Of a stretch of 64,000 nucleotides of DNA, positions 21,795 to 31,300 are shown in pieces. This stretch comes from Candidatus Saccharimonadota bacterium. GTDB lineage: Bacteria > Patescibacteriota > Saccharimonadia > Saccharimonadales > Saccharimonadaceae. How positions within the stretch are numbered: the first letter of the stretch is position 1; the number at the start of each line of letters is the position of its first letter. The stretch is from contig JAFRKC010000002.1 in assembly GCA_017431955.1 (NCBI GenBank), positions 53,448 to 117,447 on the forward strand. Reading direction: 5' to 3'. A model generated the notes under the pieces. That model saw only the letters and a list, made by a program, of their open reading frames with translations, made no database searches and was not told where the DNA came from. Both the position numbers and the translations under genes were made by a program.

Positions 21795-23792
21795 ATGAAT
21801 GCAAGCGAAATCAGACAAAAATATTTAGAATTTCAAGAGAAAAAAGGACACAAAGTTATCGCTCCGGCACCTCTCGTTCTCGAAAACGACCCAACCACAC
21901 TTTTTACCGGCTCCGGCATGCAACCACTCCTTCGCTTTTTGCTCGGTGAAACACACCCGGACGGCACTCGCCTCACCGATTCCCAGCCATGTCTCCGCTT
22001 GCAAGACATCGATGATGTCGGCGATCCGCGCCACACCACCGTTTTTGAAATGCTCGGCAACTGGTCACTTGGCGATTATTTTAAAGAAGAACAAATCAGA
22101 AATTGTTTTGAATTTTTAACTAAAGAAATTGGTTTGAACCCAGAAAAAATCTACGTTACCTGCTTTATCGGTAGCGAAAAATACGGCATTCCGCGTGACG
22201 ACGAAGCAGCGAAAATCTGGCAAGAAGTCTTCAGAGATGCTGGCATCGAAGCAAAAATTGTCGAAATCGGCGACGCTAAAATCGGCGACGAACGTGGAAT
22301 TAAAGACGGCGAGCGCATCTTCTTTTACAACGATAAAGAAAACTGGTGGAGCCGTGGCGGTGGTATCGAAACTACGCCAATCGGCGACCCGTGCGGCCCA
22401 GACTCCGAAATTTTCTATGACTTCGGCGAAGACAAACAAGACGTCGAAAAATTCGGTAAGTCTCACCCTGCTTCCGACGGTGCCAGATTTATGGAAATCG
22501 GCAACCAGGTCTTTATGCAATACAAAAGAAACGAAGACGGCACTTTTTCTGAACTCGAAAAGAAAAATGTCGACTTTGGCGCCGGGCTCGAGCGCGTGGC
22601 TGCGGCCGCAATCGATAGTTTTGACGTTTTCAAAATTTCTTTGCTTTATCCAATTATCAAAAAACTCGAAGAACTTTCCGGTAAAACCTACGACAATAAT
22701 ACCGACGAAATGCGCATCATCGCCGACCATCTGCGCGGAGCTTATCTCCTTGCATCCCAAGGCCTCGCGCCATCCAACAAAGCCCAGGGTTACGCGCTCC
22801 GTCGTTTGATTCGCCGTGCGATTTTGAAGGCTCTAGATCTCGGCATCGCTCAGGATTTTATGCGCGAAACCATCTCGACTATCGAGAAAGAATATAATTC
22901 ACTCCCAGATTCAATTCTCACAAACCGTGAAAATGCGCTTTCGATTCTCGAAAAAGAAGAACACGCCTTCCGCCAAACTCTGAATAAAGGCCTAAAAGAA
23001 CTCAATAAGATGGCGAGAAAAAGCACTTTTGAGAATTTCTCTGGTTCGAGGGGATCCGGAGTGCGGCAGCACGAGGACGAGCGCGTCTCGCCCGTGGCGA
23101 CGGGCCGAGACGACGCGCCCCGAGAAACAGACGAAATTTCAAAAGGTTTATCTGGCTACGATCTCTTTAAACTCCAAGACACCTATGGCTTCCCATTCGA
23201 AATCTCCGTCGAAGAAGCCTTCCGCCAGAACATTAAATTATCCGAAAACTACAAAAAAGAATTCAAAGAAGCCCTCGAGGAACAACGAAACCGCAGTAAA
23301 ACCGCCTCAAAAGGCATGTTCAAAGGCGGGCTTGAAGATCACGGCGAACAAACCACGAAATATCACACCGCTACTCACCTGCTTCTCGCGGCTCTCCAAA
23401 AACACATCGACAGCTCAATCTGCCAAAAGGGAAGCAACATCACCGCCGATCGCTTGCGTTTCGATTTTAACCTCGATCACAAAATGACACCAGAAGAAAT
23501 CAAAACCGTTGAAGACCAAGTTAATGAATGGATAAAAGAAGATCTCAAAGTCTCCTTTGATGAATATGATAAAGACTACGCTAAAAACACCTTGAAAGCT
23601 CACGGTCAGTTCTGGGAAAAATATCCCGACAAACTCAAAGTCTATACCGTTGGTGATTTTGAAAACCCAACTTCCCGTGAAGTTTGTGGCGGCCCACACG
23701 TCGAGCATACCGGCGCGCTCGGCACGTTCAAAATCAAAAAAGAAGAATCTTCATCCGCTGGCGTCCGCCGTATCAAAGCTGTACTAGAATAA
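21795..23792 (+). CDS. alaS: Alanyl-tRNA synthetase without C-Ala domain
   Basis: A 665-residue enzyme; typical AlaRS is near 875. Class II catalytic motifs are visible (GSGMQPL, DVGDPRHTTVFEMLGNWSLGDYF, GAGLERVAAA). The editing domain has HTATH and CGGPHVEHTG zinc ligands. The sequence stops at the end of the editing domain (SSAGVRRIKAVLE), so the oligomerisation/C-Ala part is missing by design, with an ordinary stop. ATG 21795 is chosen because it lies seven bases after TATAAT (leaderless). About 35 extra residues (after STFENFSG) come from the palindrome at 23026-23145. Confidence 0.95.
   Translation: MNASEIRQKYLEFQEKKGHKVIAPAPLVLENDPTTLFTGSGMQPLLRFLLGETHPDGTRLTDSQPCLRLQDIDDVGDPRHTTVFEMLGNWSLGDYFKEEQIRNCFEFLTKEIGLNPEKIYVTCFIGSEKYGIPRDDEAAKIWQEVFRDAGIEAKIVEIGDAKIGDERGIKDGERIFFYNDKENWWSRGGGIETTPIGDPCGPDSEIFYDFGEDKQDVEKFGKSHPASDGARFMEIGNQVFMQYKRNEDGTFSELEKKNVDFGAGLERVAAAAIDSFDVFKISLLYPIIKKLEELSGKTYDNNTDEMRIIADHLRGAYLLASQGLAPSNKAQGYALRRLIRRAILKALDLGIAQDFMRETISTIEKEYNSLPDSILTNRENALSILEKEEHAFRQTLNKGLKELNKMARKSTFENFSGSRGSGVRQHEDERVSPVATGRDDAPRETDEISKGLSGYDLFKLQDTYGFPFEISVEEAFRQNIKLSENYKKEFKEALEEQRNRSKTASKGMFKGGLEDHGEQTTKYHTATHLLLAALQKHIDSSICQKGSNITADRLRFDFNLDHKMTPEEIKTVEDQVNEWIKEDLKVSFDEYDKDYAKNTLKAHGQFWEKYPDKLKVYTVGDFENPTSREVCGGPHVEHTGALGTFKIKKEESSSAGVRRIKAVLE
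23026..23145. repeat. In-frame foldback element inside alaS
   Basis: A 120-base near-palindrome with arms CTTTTGAGAATTTC-TCTG and CAGACGAAATTTCAAAAG (small indels). The core aligns with the reverse complement of the ligA element (shared cgcccgtggcgacgggccg, cgaggg, cggag, gcggca). Confidence 0.85.
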
Positions 23793-23813
23793 AACTTGTG
23801 CTATAATTTAGGC

Positions 23814-25088
23814 ATGAGTGCTTTACTTAGTCGCAAAAGTAAGGAGGAAAAAACCAACACTGACAAAGACGCGATTCTCGCGCTTGATATTGGTACCGAA
23901 TTTGTCAAAGCGTTGATTGCTAAAAAGCAAAAAGACGGCACGCTCAAAGTTATCGGTGCCGGCCGTGCGCGCCAAGATCCAGGTAACATGTATGCCGGGG
24001 CGATTGCTGATATTCCAGGTGTAATTGATATCTGTGAACGCGCGCTTTCTCGCGCCGAGAATGAGGCTGGCCTTACCGCCAAAACCGTGGTGGTTGGCAT
24101 TGCTGGCGAACTCGTTAAAGGCGAAACTTCCACTGTCCGCTATCACCGCGAAAACGGCAACAAGCCGATTTCCGAGCAGGAGATGTCGCTCATCATCAAG
24201 AAAGTTCAAGACAGTGCCAGCGAAAAGGCCAGGAAAGAAGTCGCGCTTGAAACTAATAATCCAAATGTTGAAGTTCGCCTGATTAATTCCGCCATCGTTT
24301 CGCTCAATATCGACGGCTATAAAATCAGCAACCCGATCGGCTTCAAAGGTTCCGAAGTCACCACTCAGTTTTACACCGCATTTGCACCGCTCGTGCATAT
24401 CGCAGCCATCGAAAAAGTTTGCGTCGAACTCGATCTCGAGCTTCTTGCCGTGGCAGTCGAGCCGTTTGCAGTTTGCCGCGCCTGCCTTGGCGACGGCGGC
24501 TCCGATGATTTTTCCGGTATCGTGATGGATATTGGTGGCGGCACCACCGATCTTGCCGTAGTTAACGAAGGCGGTGTTGACGGCACCAAAATGTTCAATA
24601 TTGGCGGCCGCAGCTTTACGCACCAAATCGCCGAATCTTTAGGCGTGGATTTTGAGACCGCCGAAAATTACAAACTGAATCTCGAAAATCCAAAGCTCAA
24701 AACCGTGATCAAAAACAAAACCACCGCAGCTGTGCAGCGCAACCTTGCGGTGTGGCTTGCCGGTGTAGAAATCGCGCTTGAAGAATTTGATTCGATTAAC
24801 ATTTTGCCAAGCCGCGTGCTGCTTTGTGGCGGCGGCGCTGGTCTCACCGAACTCCAAGAAACTCTCGCCACTTCCGATTGGTACAAAAAACTTCCGTTTT
24901 CTAAACGCCCGATTATCCATCTCATTGATCCAGAAGACATCCCGGATATCGAAAACGGTTCCAAAATTAATCTCGACCATTCGTTTATTACAGCCCTCGG
25001 CCTACTTCGCGTCGCAACCGACACTTTGGAAGGCAATCCTGGCGGCGATGCTATCAAGTCCAAGCTAGCTAAGCTGCTTCAAAAATAG
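23814..25088 (+). CDS. FtsA/PilM-type actin-like ATPase
   Basis: A 424-residue protein of the actin-like ATPase superfamily. It has ILALDIGTEFVKALIA (phosphate 1), VVVGIAGELVKG, an inserted SHS2-like domain, VMDIGGGTTDLAVV (phosphate 2) and VLLCGGGAGLTEL (adenosine motif). Length and the SHS2-like insert fit FtsA (tethers FtsZ to the membrane) or PilM (type IV pilus). No ftsZ or pilNO gene is adjacent, so I leave the symbol empty. ATG 23814 is six bases after TATAAT (leaderless). It is convergent with, and overlaps by 24 bases, the next gene. Confidence 0.85.
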   Translation: MSALLSRKSKEEKTNTDKDAILALDIGTEFVKALIAKKQKDGTLKVIGAGRARQDPGNMYAGAIADIPGVIDICERALSRAENEAGLTAKTVVVGIAGELVKGETSTVRYHRENGNKPISEQEMSLIIKKVQDSASEKARKEVALETNNPNVEVRLINSAIVSLNIDGYKISNPIGFKGSEVTTQFYTAFAPLVHIAAIEKVCVELDLELLAVAVEPFAVCRACLGDGGSDDFSGIVMDIGGGTTDLAVVNEGGVDGTKMFNIGGRSFTHQIAESLGVDFETAENYKLNLENPKLKTVIKNKTTAAVQRNLAVWLAGVEIALEEFDSINILPSRVLLCGGGAGLTELQETLATSDWYKKLPFSKRPIIHLIDPEDIPDIENGSKINLDHSFITALGLLRVATDTLEGNPGGDAIKSKLAKLLQK

Positions 25089-25769
25089 ATATTCACCAGG
25101 TTTTAAATCACCAAGAACATAATTTCCGAATTGTTTGCGGTGTAATTTAACTACATCATAACCCACCGCAGCGAAGGTTCTTCTGATTTGTCGATTCCTA
25201 CCCTCGCTCATGATCACTTCAAATTTAGTACGCTCGTCGTTTAACCTTGTGAGCCCGAGTTTCGACACGCCATCGCCAATTTCAATGCCAAAATCGGCAA
25301 TCATCTGCTGATGCAAAGGTTCAAGTGCGCGGTCTAGCTCCACTTCATAAATTTTGGTTTTATAAAATTTAGGATGAGTCATTTTAAAAGCAAAGTCGCC
25401 GTCGTTAGTAAGCAGAATCAAGCCCGAAGAATTTTTGTCTAGTCTTCCTACGGTTTTAAGGGCGCGCAAATCTTCTGGCAAGAGATCATAAATTGTGGGC
25501 GCATCGCCCTGTTGTTTGCGCGAGCAAACATATCCTTCTGGTTTATTGAGCGCAACATATAAGAATTTCCCAGCTTCCTCGAAGGGGATTATCTTATCAT
25601 TATAGCACACTTTGTTTGATTTGTCAATACGCTGGCCCAGAACGGCTGGTTTTTCATCTATTAAAACCTTGCCACTAGCAATAATATCATCAGCTTCGCG
25701 CCTAGAAATACCAAGAGCTTGAGCTAAAAATTTATTGAGCCGGATTTGGGGCTGGGGCTGGTTGTTCAT
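25065..25769 (-). CDS. rRNA pseudouridine synthase, RsuA/RluB family
   Basis: A 234-residue protein. The S4 RNA-binding domain is at residues ~9-55 (IRLNKFLAQALGISRREADDII). The catalytic domain has ALNKPEGYVCSR and the active-site aspartate in GRLDKNSSGLILLTNDGD, then EGRNRQIRRTF. It isomerises a uridine in 16S or 23S rRNA. Its start overlaps the end of the response-regulator gene by 38 bases, so it is the third gene of the kinase-regulator operon. Confidence 0.92.
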   Translation of the reverse strand: MNNQPQPQIRLNKFLAQALGISRREADDIIASGKVLIDEKPAVLGQRIDKSNKVCYNDKIIPFEEAGKFLYVALNKPEGYVCSRKQQGDAPTIYDLLPEDLRALKTVGRLDKNSSGLILLTNDGDFAFKMTHPKFYKTKIYEVELDRALEPLHQQMIADFGIEIGDGVSKLGLTRLNDERTKFEVIMSEGRNRQIRRTFAAVGYDVVKLHRKQFGNYVLGDLKPGEYLFLKQLS

Positions 25770-26181
25770 TTGGTTGCTGGGCTCCTTCTACTGGGGCTTC
25801 TGGAGCACTGCCTTTATCAGCTAAAACTTCGTGAATTGCGTTAATTACATCTTCAATGCCAACTTGGGACTTGACCAAGTAGCGGTTAGCGCCAAGGGCT
25901 TCACCGCGCTTGCGCTGATCTTCGGAGGAAAGAGCGGTCATCATAATGACCTTGATGTCTTTGGTTTCTGGAGTTTGACGGAGAATGTCGAGCATGTCAA
26001 AACCAGAAATCTTTGGCATCATCACGTCAGAAAGAATTAGATCTGGCTTTTCGCGCACGGCAACCGCCAAAGCCTCTTCACCATCACCAGCCGAGACAAC
26101 TTCGTAATTTTCGGCCGTTAGTCTAATACTGTAGATTTCGCGCAGATTCTGATCGTCCTCTACTACCATTATTTTTGTCAT
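25732..26181 (-). CDS. Response regulator, receiver domain only
   Basis: A 149-residue CheY-like protein. Acidic residues E8/D9/D10 and the phospho-acceptor D52 (LILSDVMMPKISG), T82 (MMTALSS) and K105 (LVKSQ) are present. There is no DNA-binding output domain. Instead a ~25-residue Pro/Ala-rich tail (APEAPVEGAQQPNEQPAPAPN) follows, echoing the tail of the partner kinase. It lies 36 bases downstream of the kinase gene. Confidence 0.93.
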   Translation of the reverse strand: MTKIMVVEDDQNLREIYSIRLTAENYEVVSAGDGEEALAVAVREKPDLILSDVMMPKISGFDMLDILRQTPETKDIKVIMMTALSSEDQRKRGEALGANRYLVKSQVGIEDVINAIHEVLADKGSAPEAPVEGAQQPNEQPAPAPNPAQ

Positions 26182-26217
26182 AAATTCCTCCGTTTTAAAT
26201 TATTTTATTATAAATTG

Positions 26218-28053
26218 TTAATTTTGAACAGCCCCTTGTGGCTGTGAAACGGGCGGCGACGTTGGCGGTGGGGCTGTGGTCACTGCTGGCTGTGGTGCCG
26301 GTGGCGTTGGCTGCGGAGCTGGTTGAGTCGATTGTGGTGCAGGTTGTGGCGCTGGTTTTGGCGCCGGTTGTAGTGCTGGCACCGGCTGTTGAACTACTGG
26401 CTGCGGAATCGGCGCAGGTGCAGTAGCTGGCGCTGGTTGAGCGGCTGGCTGCGGTACAGACGTTGGTGCAGAAGCAGGTGCTGGTTGTGCCAGTTGTTGA
26501 ACTATTGGACGAGGTGGGGCTGGTCGCGGCGTCGGAGCTGGTGTAGGTGTTGGTGCAGGCTGAGATACTGGTTGCGGTACTGGAGTCGACGCAGTTGGCA
26601 CAGGTTGGGCAGGAGCCGGTGCGGCCTGCACTGGTGCAGTTTGCATAGGCTGTGGGACTGGCGCAGCTGACATAGACATAGCTTGCGGTGCCGGAGTAGC
26701 TTCTTCTGACCTCTGATAAAGCGTAATTGGTTGCACAACTGGCTGTTTTGGAGCCTCCGGTTGAGGCATCAAACCCTGCACAAACGGAGTTTGTGGCGGA
26801 ATTTGCATCACTTGCGCCTGGGACAGAGCGTCGCTCTTTTCTAGATTTTCTGCAAATGCGCGTGCGGCTTGTTGGTTTTCAAATGCCAACATGCTTTTTT
26901 CGTAATCGCTAGAAGACAAGCGCGGCAAAGACACAAAGAAAGTCGAGCCATGGCCATAACTACTTTCTGCCCACACGCGGCCATTCATCGACTCTACGCG
27001 TTGTTTTACCAGATATAAGCCAAGACCAGTGCCGCCAATCGTGCGCGTTTGTGAATTGTCGGCGCGATAGAACTTTTGGAAAATGTGTTGTAAATCGCTC
27101 GCTTCAATACCAATACCAGTATCCGAGACTTTAAAAATCGCACGGTCTCCATCACCCTGTATATCCACCGAAATCAAACCACCTTCAGGGGTATATTTGA
27201 TGGCATTTTCAATTAAATTAGCAAAAATTTCTCTAAGGAAGTCAATGTCAGCCAATGTATAAACAGTCTGCTCAAGACGTTTGACGCCGCCGGTAGAAGG
27301 GCCTTTACCAAAACTAAAGCTGAGCTTTTTCTCCTGAATCTTTTTCAGCAGTTCTTTAGACATTTCTTTAAGGGTGATATTGAGGTCGAGTGGCCTGATT
27401 TGTGGCTTTAGTTTACCGTCGTCGAGCTTTGTCACGTCTAACAAATCTTGAAGCAAACGCCCAAGGTGTTGGCTGGCGGTATGCGCGGACTCTACGTACT
27501 GTTTTGCGCGTTCATCGATGGTCGCCGTCTGCGGATTAAGTGCCAAGCTAAGATAACCCTCAATCGATGCAACTGGCGTGCGCATTTCGTGGCTAGCGGT
27601 GGAAATAAATTCTGCTTGCTCACCTTCTTCTTTGAGCTCGTTTTCGATGTCGCGCATCGTCAAAATCTTGTCGCCATTTATATCACCAGTAGGAGTCAAA
27701 ATCAATGCTACCGGAATAATTCTGCCGACCTGGGTAGTGGAAGCTAGCGAATATTCGCGGCTTTCAAAAGCTTCGTCGCCCTGAATTGCTGCAAGCAACT
27801 TGTTTTGCTCGTCGGGAACGGGAGCATTTTCCTTGTCGACCAACTTCACAATCATGCTGTAATCAAAACCAAGGGCGACTTCCGCATTAACACAACCCGT
27901 CATAGTCATGGCGGCAGGGTTAATAAAGCGGATTTTCCCACCCTTATTGATTATAATCACGCCCTCGTGAATGGAATTCAGAGCAAGCTCGGCCAGCATC
28001 GCTGCATCAGAAGATTTCGAGACGGCGGTTGGTTTCCTACTAAAAAGTCCCAT
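26218..28053 (-). CDS. Sensor histidine kinase with long Pro/Ala/Gln-rich tail
   Basis: A 611-residue protein. A PAS-like domain is at about 18-140 (NSIHEGVIIINKGGKIRFINPAA). The H box is STASHEMRTP (H155), the N box ENAIKYTPEGG (N283), and G boxes DTGIGI and GGTGLGL follow. No transmembrane segment is obvious, so it may be a soluble kinase. Residues ~440-611 are a low-complexity P/A/Q/T-rich tail with many PxP steps, unusual for a kinase and probably unstructured. The cognate regulator is the next gene and has a similar short tail. TAAAAT lies eight bases before ATG. Confidence 0.9.
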   Translation of the reverse strand: MGLFSRKPTAVSKSSDAAMLAELALNSIHEGVIIINKGGKIRFINPAAMTMTGCVNAEVALGFDYSMIVKLVDKENAPVPDEQNKLLAAIQGDEAFESREYSLASTTQVGRIIPVALILTPTGDINGDKILTMRDIENELKEEGEQAEFISTASHEMRTPVASIEGYLSLALNPQTATIDERAKQYVESAHTASQHLGRLLQDLLDVTKLDDGKLKPQIRPLDLNITLKEMSKELLKKIQEKKLSFSFGKGPSTGGVKRLEQTVYTLADIDFLREIFANLIENAIKYTPEGGLISVDIQGDGDRAIFKVSDTGIGIEASDLQHIFQKFYRADNSQTRTIGGTGLGLYLVKQRVESMNGRVWAESSYGHGSTFFVSLPRLSSSDYEKSMLAFENQQAARAFAENLEKSDALSQAQVMQIPPQTPFVQGLMPQPEAPKQPVVQPITLYQRSEEATPAPQAMSMSAAPVPQPMQTAPVQAAPAPAQPVPTASTPVPQPVSQPAPTPTPAPTPRPAPPRPIVQQLAQPAPASAPTSVPQPAAQPAPATAPAPIPQPVVQQPVPALQPAPKPAPQPAPQSTQPAPQPTPPAPQPAVTTAPPPTSPPVSQPQGAVQN

Positions 28054-28102
28054 TACTATTTATTTTAGCACAAGCATTAAAAATGTGATACACTAAAAAC
28101 AT

Positions 28103-29737
28103 ATGAATAAAGAAACGATTTATATAGAGCCAGAAAATGACATTACGGATATCATTGCTAAAATTAAGGGGTCAAAACAAAAGATCGTCGCCTTGGTCCC
28201 GCCAAAAAAGAGCAGCGTACTCCGTAGTACTATCAACATGAAATTGATTACTAAGGCTGCCAAAGAATTTGAAAAAACCGTAGTTTTGATTACTACTGAT
28301 CCATCCATCATGAAACTTGCCATGAGCACCAAAATTTTGGTAGCAGAGAATCTCCAAACCCCGCCTGCTATTCCGTCGGTTGAAGACATCAAAATCAAAG
28401 ATGGCACCAAAGAAGAAATTATAGCCGAAGAATTTGCTGAAGCCCCTCAGCCAGTAGATAGCGTTATCGAATCTTCGGAACTAGAGGATGAAAAAGAAAA
28501 CGAAGACGAAGAAAAACCAAGCAAAAAAGATAAGGACGCCAAAAAAGATAAAAAAGACAAAAAGGGAATTAAAATCCCAAGTCTGGATAAATATCGCAAA
28601 TGGATTATTATTGGCGCAATCGCTCTAATTTTGATCATCGGTTTCTTGATTTGGGCGTTGGTTTTTGCACCAAAAGCTGACATCGTCGTTTCAATTCGCA
28701 CTACCACCAATAACTTCTCCGAAAACATATCCTTTACCACTAAGGCTGAAGAAGAAAAAGCCAAAGAAGGCAAATTCCTACTAGAAGAGCAAAAATATTC
28801 CGAGGATTCAGAAGTAGAATTTCCTGCCACCGGCAAAAAAGACATCGGTGCCAAAGCCAAGGGCGAAGTAGTTATTAGTGCTACTGTCAAATTCAAGAGT
28901 TCAAAAACCATCGAAGCCGGTACTAAACTCACCTACAACGATTTAACATATTACACCGACTCGGCACTGACTTTCACTTTCGACGACATCACAAAGCTAA
29001 ATGAATGCGACAATTACGGCGCGGATTACTGTACTAAGAGCGCATCCGTTAATGTTACCGCTGCTGGCCCGGGCGAAAATTACAACATCGCTTCTGGCAT
29101 TACCTTAAACAGCGACAACGCAAACATCAATTCGGCCTATTCCAACAGCGCTTTTTCTGGTGGTACTTCAAACGTTGTCACGGTAGTACAACAACTTGAT
29201 ATCGATGCTGCCAAGAACAAACTCACCTTAGACAACGACGAAGAAGGAAAGAAAAAACTCGAAGAAGAAATTTCTGACGGCGATTACATTTTGTGGGATA
29301 GTTTCAAGAGCGAAACTGCCGAACCAACTTCTTCGATTGCCGTAGGCGCGGAAGTACAAGAAGGCACCAAACCAAAACTAAAAGCCACCGTGACTTTCTA
29401 TGTCTACACTATAGATCTAGTTCGTATCGAAGAGTTTATTAGGGAAAAAACCAAACTTGCAAACGACCAAAAAATCTACTCGCTCGGCGATCCATTCATC
29501 GATAAATACAAAGATGCAGAGAATCCAGCCAAGATCAAAACCACCTATAGCACTGGTCCGGAAATCACCGAAGAATCAATTCTAGAAAAAGTTTCTGGTA
29601 AAAAAATCGGCGAAGCAAAAACATTAATCGAATCAATTAATGGTGTAAGCAAAGCCAGTATCAATCCATCGTTCTTCTGGGTGCGCAAAGTTCCAACCGA
29701 TTCAAACAAAGTAACAGTCACCATTGAAGAAGAGTAA
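28103..29737 (+). CDS. Single-pass membrane protein with large extracytoplasmic domain
   Basis: A 544-residue protein. The cytosolic ~165 residues contain VALVPPKKSSVLRSTINMKLI and VLITTDPSIMKLAMS, a Rossmann-like pattern, then a highly charged E/K/D linker. One transmembrane helix (about 169-192) leads to a ~350-residue beta-rich exterior with KAKGEVVISATVKFKSSKTIEAGT, similar to baseplate J-like beta units seen in CPR surface proteins. The family assignment is tentative. It is four bases upstream of the ruvX-mltG gene and probably in its operon. Confidence 0.7.
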   Translation: MNKETIYIEPENDITDIIAKIKGSKQKIVALVPPKKSSVLRSTINMKLITKAAKEFEKTVVLITTDPSIMKLAMSTKILVAENLQTPPAIPSVEDIKIKDGTKEEIIAEEFAEAPQPVDSVIESSELEDEKENEDEEKPSKKDKDAKKDKKDKKGIKIPSLDKYRKWIIIGAIALILIIGFLIWALVFAPKADIVVSIRTTTNNFSENISFTTKAEEEKAKEGKFLLEEQKYSEDSEVEFPATGKKDIGAKAKGEVVISATVKFKSSKTIEAGTKLTYNDLTYYTDSALTFTFDDITKLNECDNYGADYCTKSASVNVTAAGPGENYNIASGITLNSDNANINSAYSNSAFSGGTSNVVTVVQQLDIDAAKNKLTLDNDEEGKKKLEEEISDGDYILWDSFKSETAEPTSSIAVGAEVQEGTKPKLKATVTFYVYTIDLVRIEEFIREKTKLANDQKIYSLGDPFIDKYKDAENPAKIKTTYSTGPEITEESILEKVSGKKIGEAKTLIESINGVSKASINPSFFWVRKVPTDSNKVTVTIEEE

Positions 29738-29740
29738 ACC

Positions 29741-31300
29741 ATGAAAATTCTAGGTTTAGATGTTGGCACTAAGCGTATCGGGGTCTCTAAAGCTGACTCT
29801 AGCGTTAAAATTGCCGTTCCACACACTACCATCGATGTTGATGGCAAAGAATTTGACCAGATTATTCATCTTACCGAAATCTACAACGCCAATCATATTG
29901 TGGTTGGTCTTCCGCGCAATTCTGGTGGCGAAGAGACCGAGCAGAGCACTTATTCTAGGGAATTTGCTATCAGGTTAAAGACACTTCTTCCTGACGCAAA
30001 AATCTATCTTCAAGATGAGTCACTTACTTCAGTTGAAGCCGAAAATCGTTTGAAGGCTCGCCAAAAACCATATCAAAAAGGCGATATTGATGCCGAAGCA
30101 GCTACGATTATCCTGCAAGATTTTCTCGAGACTCTAGCCAAAAATGATTTGAGCCTGCTAAATCCAGTAGAGCTTAGCGATTCTACCCTTAAAATCAGTA
30201 AAAAAAACCGCAAAAAAGCCAAAAAGGGTAAAAAGTCTAAAAAACACATTCTGATTATTATTCTTATTGCCTTCTTTTTCTTAGTGGGCGGAGGTTTACT
30301 TGGCGGTTCTTTATGGTATAACTCGGCCTTAGGTCCTGTTTCGACCGAGGATCTTGCCACTGGCCAAGAATTTGTAATTTCGGATGGCGAATCAGTTTCC
30401 GATGTTGCCGCTAATCTAGAGGAGACTGGGCTTATCAAAAACGCCCTTGCTTTTCGTATCTACGTAAAATTAAATAATTTTGGCGATCAACTGAAATCTG
30501 GTAAATACCTAATTTTGCCGAACATGTCGATAGAAGAAATCGTTAGAGAATTTGTCGAAGGTAACGTCATGAAAGACAATGTCTTTTCTTTCACTATCTT
30601 ACCAGGCGAAACTCTATCTGATATTAAAAAGCGTCTTTTAAATGTTGGCTACAGTGAAGAAGAAATTGACAAAGCGTTTAACACTAAATACAATCACCCG
30701 GCTTTGGCCGGCAAGCCAGAAGACGCCTCTCTAGAGGGTTACGTTTTTGGCGAAACCTACGAATTTTATATCGGTGAGACCGTCGAAAACATTTTGAAAA
30801 CCACTTTTGATCAGTTGCAATTAGTTATTGAAAGAAATAATCTAGAACAAAAATTTGCTGAGCGCGGCCTTACTCTGCACCAAGGAATTATCCTGGCTTC
30901 GATTATCCAAAAAGAAGTCGGACAGCTTAGTTTTGAAGATAAAACCATTGTCGCCCAGATTTTTTATAGCAGGCTCGAAATCGGTTTGAACCTAGGTAGT
31001 GACGTTACCGTTACCTACGCACTTAACCAAATAGATCCAGAGCGCACTGTTTATACCGATAATCAATCCGCCCTTGCGGTAGACTCCTGTTATAATACCA
31101 GGCTTTATAGTGGGCTCCCATGTGGACCAATTTCCAGCCCGGGCGAAGAAGCTTTACTCGCGGCAGCCAGTCCAGCTGATACTTCTTACCTTTACTTCTT
31201 GACAGGTGACGACGGGTTGATGTATTATAGTAGTACAGAGTACGAGCATAATTCCAATATCATCCAGCATTGTTCCGACCTCTGTAACACAGCATTATGA
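29741..31300 (+). CDS. Fused RuvX (YqgF) resolvase and MltG transglycosylase
   Basis: A 519-residue fusion. Residues 1-~132 are RuvX/YqgF, an RNase H-fold nuclease for 16S pre-rRNA or Holliday junctions: LGLDVGTKRIGVS (D7), LQDESLTSVEAENRL (E93) and DIDAEAATIILQDFL (D117). A lysine-rich linker and one transmembrane helix (~169-193) follow. Residues ~205-519 are MltG/YceG, which cuts nascent peptidoglycan: a LysM-like start (SDVAANLEETGLI), ASIIQKEVG with the catalytic E392, and the final SPADTSYLYF. The topology is sensible: nuclease inside, glycosidase outside. The stop overlaps the next ATG (ATGA). Confidence 0.93.
   Translation: MKILGLDVGTKRIGVSKADSSVKIAVPHTTIDVDGKEFDQIIHLTEIYNANHIVVGLPRNSGGEETEQSTYSREFAIRLKTLLPDAKIYLQDESLTSVEAENRLKARQKPYQKGDIDAEAATIILQDFLETLAKNDLSLLNPVELSDSTLKISKKNRKKAKKGKKSKKHILIIILIAFFFLVGGGLLGGSLWYNSALGPVSTEDLATGQEFVISDGESVSDVAANLEETGLIKNALAFRIYVKLNNFGDQLKSGKYLILPNMSIEEIVREFVEGNVMKDNVFSFTILPGETLSDIKKRLLNVGYSEEEIDKAFNTKYNHPALAGKPEDASLEGYVFGETYEFYIGETVENILKTTFDQLQLVIERNNLEQKFAERGLTLHQGIILASIIQKEVGQLSFEDKTIVAQIFYSRLEIGLNLGSDVTVTYALNQIDPERTVYTDNQSALAVDSCYNTRLYSGLPCGPISSPGEEALLAAASPADTSYLYFLTGDDGLMYYSSTEYEHNSNIIQHCSDLCNTAL

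Noticed and set aside
22116-22760. A 214-codon minus-strand frame opposite alaS.
   Set aside because: Shadow of the conserved AlaRS catalytic region.
23823-24626. A 267-codon minus-strand frame opposite the ftsA/pilM-like gene.
   Set aside because: Mirror frame of a gene with clear actin-ATPase motifs; no promoter or ribosome binding site.
26238-26738. Plus- and minus-strand frames within the kinase tail region.
   Set aside because: They arise from the repetitive Pro/Ala/Gln codons of the tail and have no start signals.
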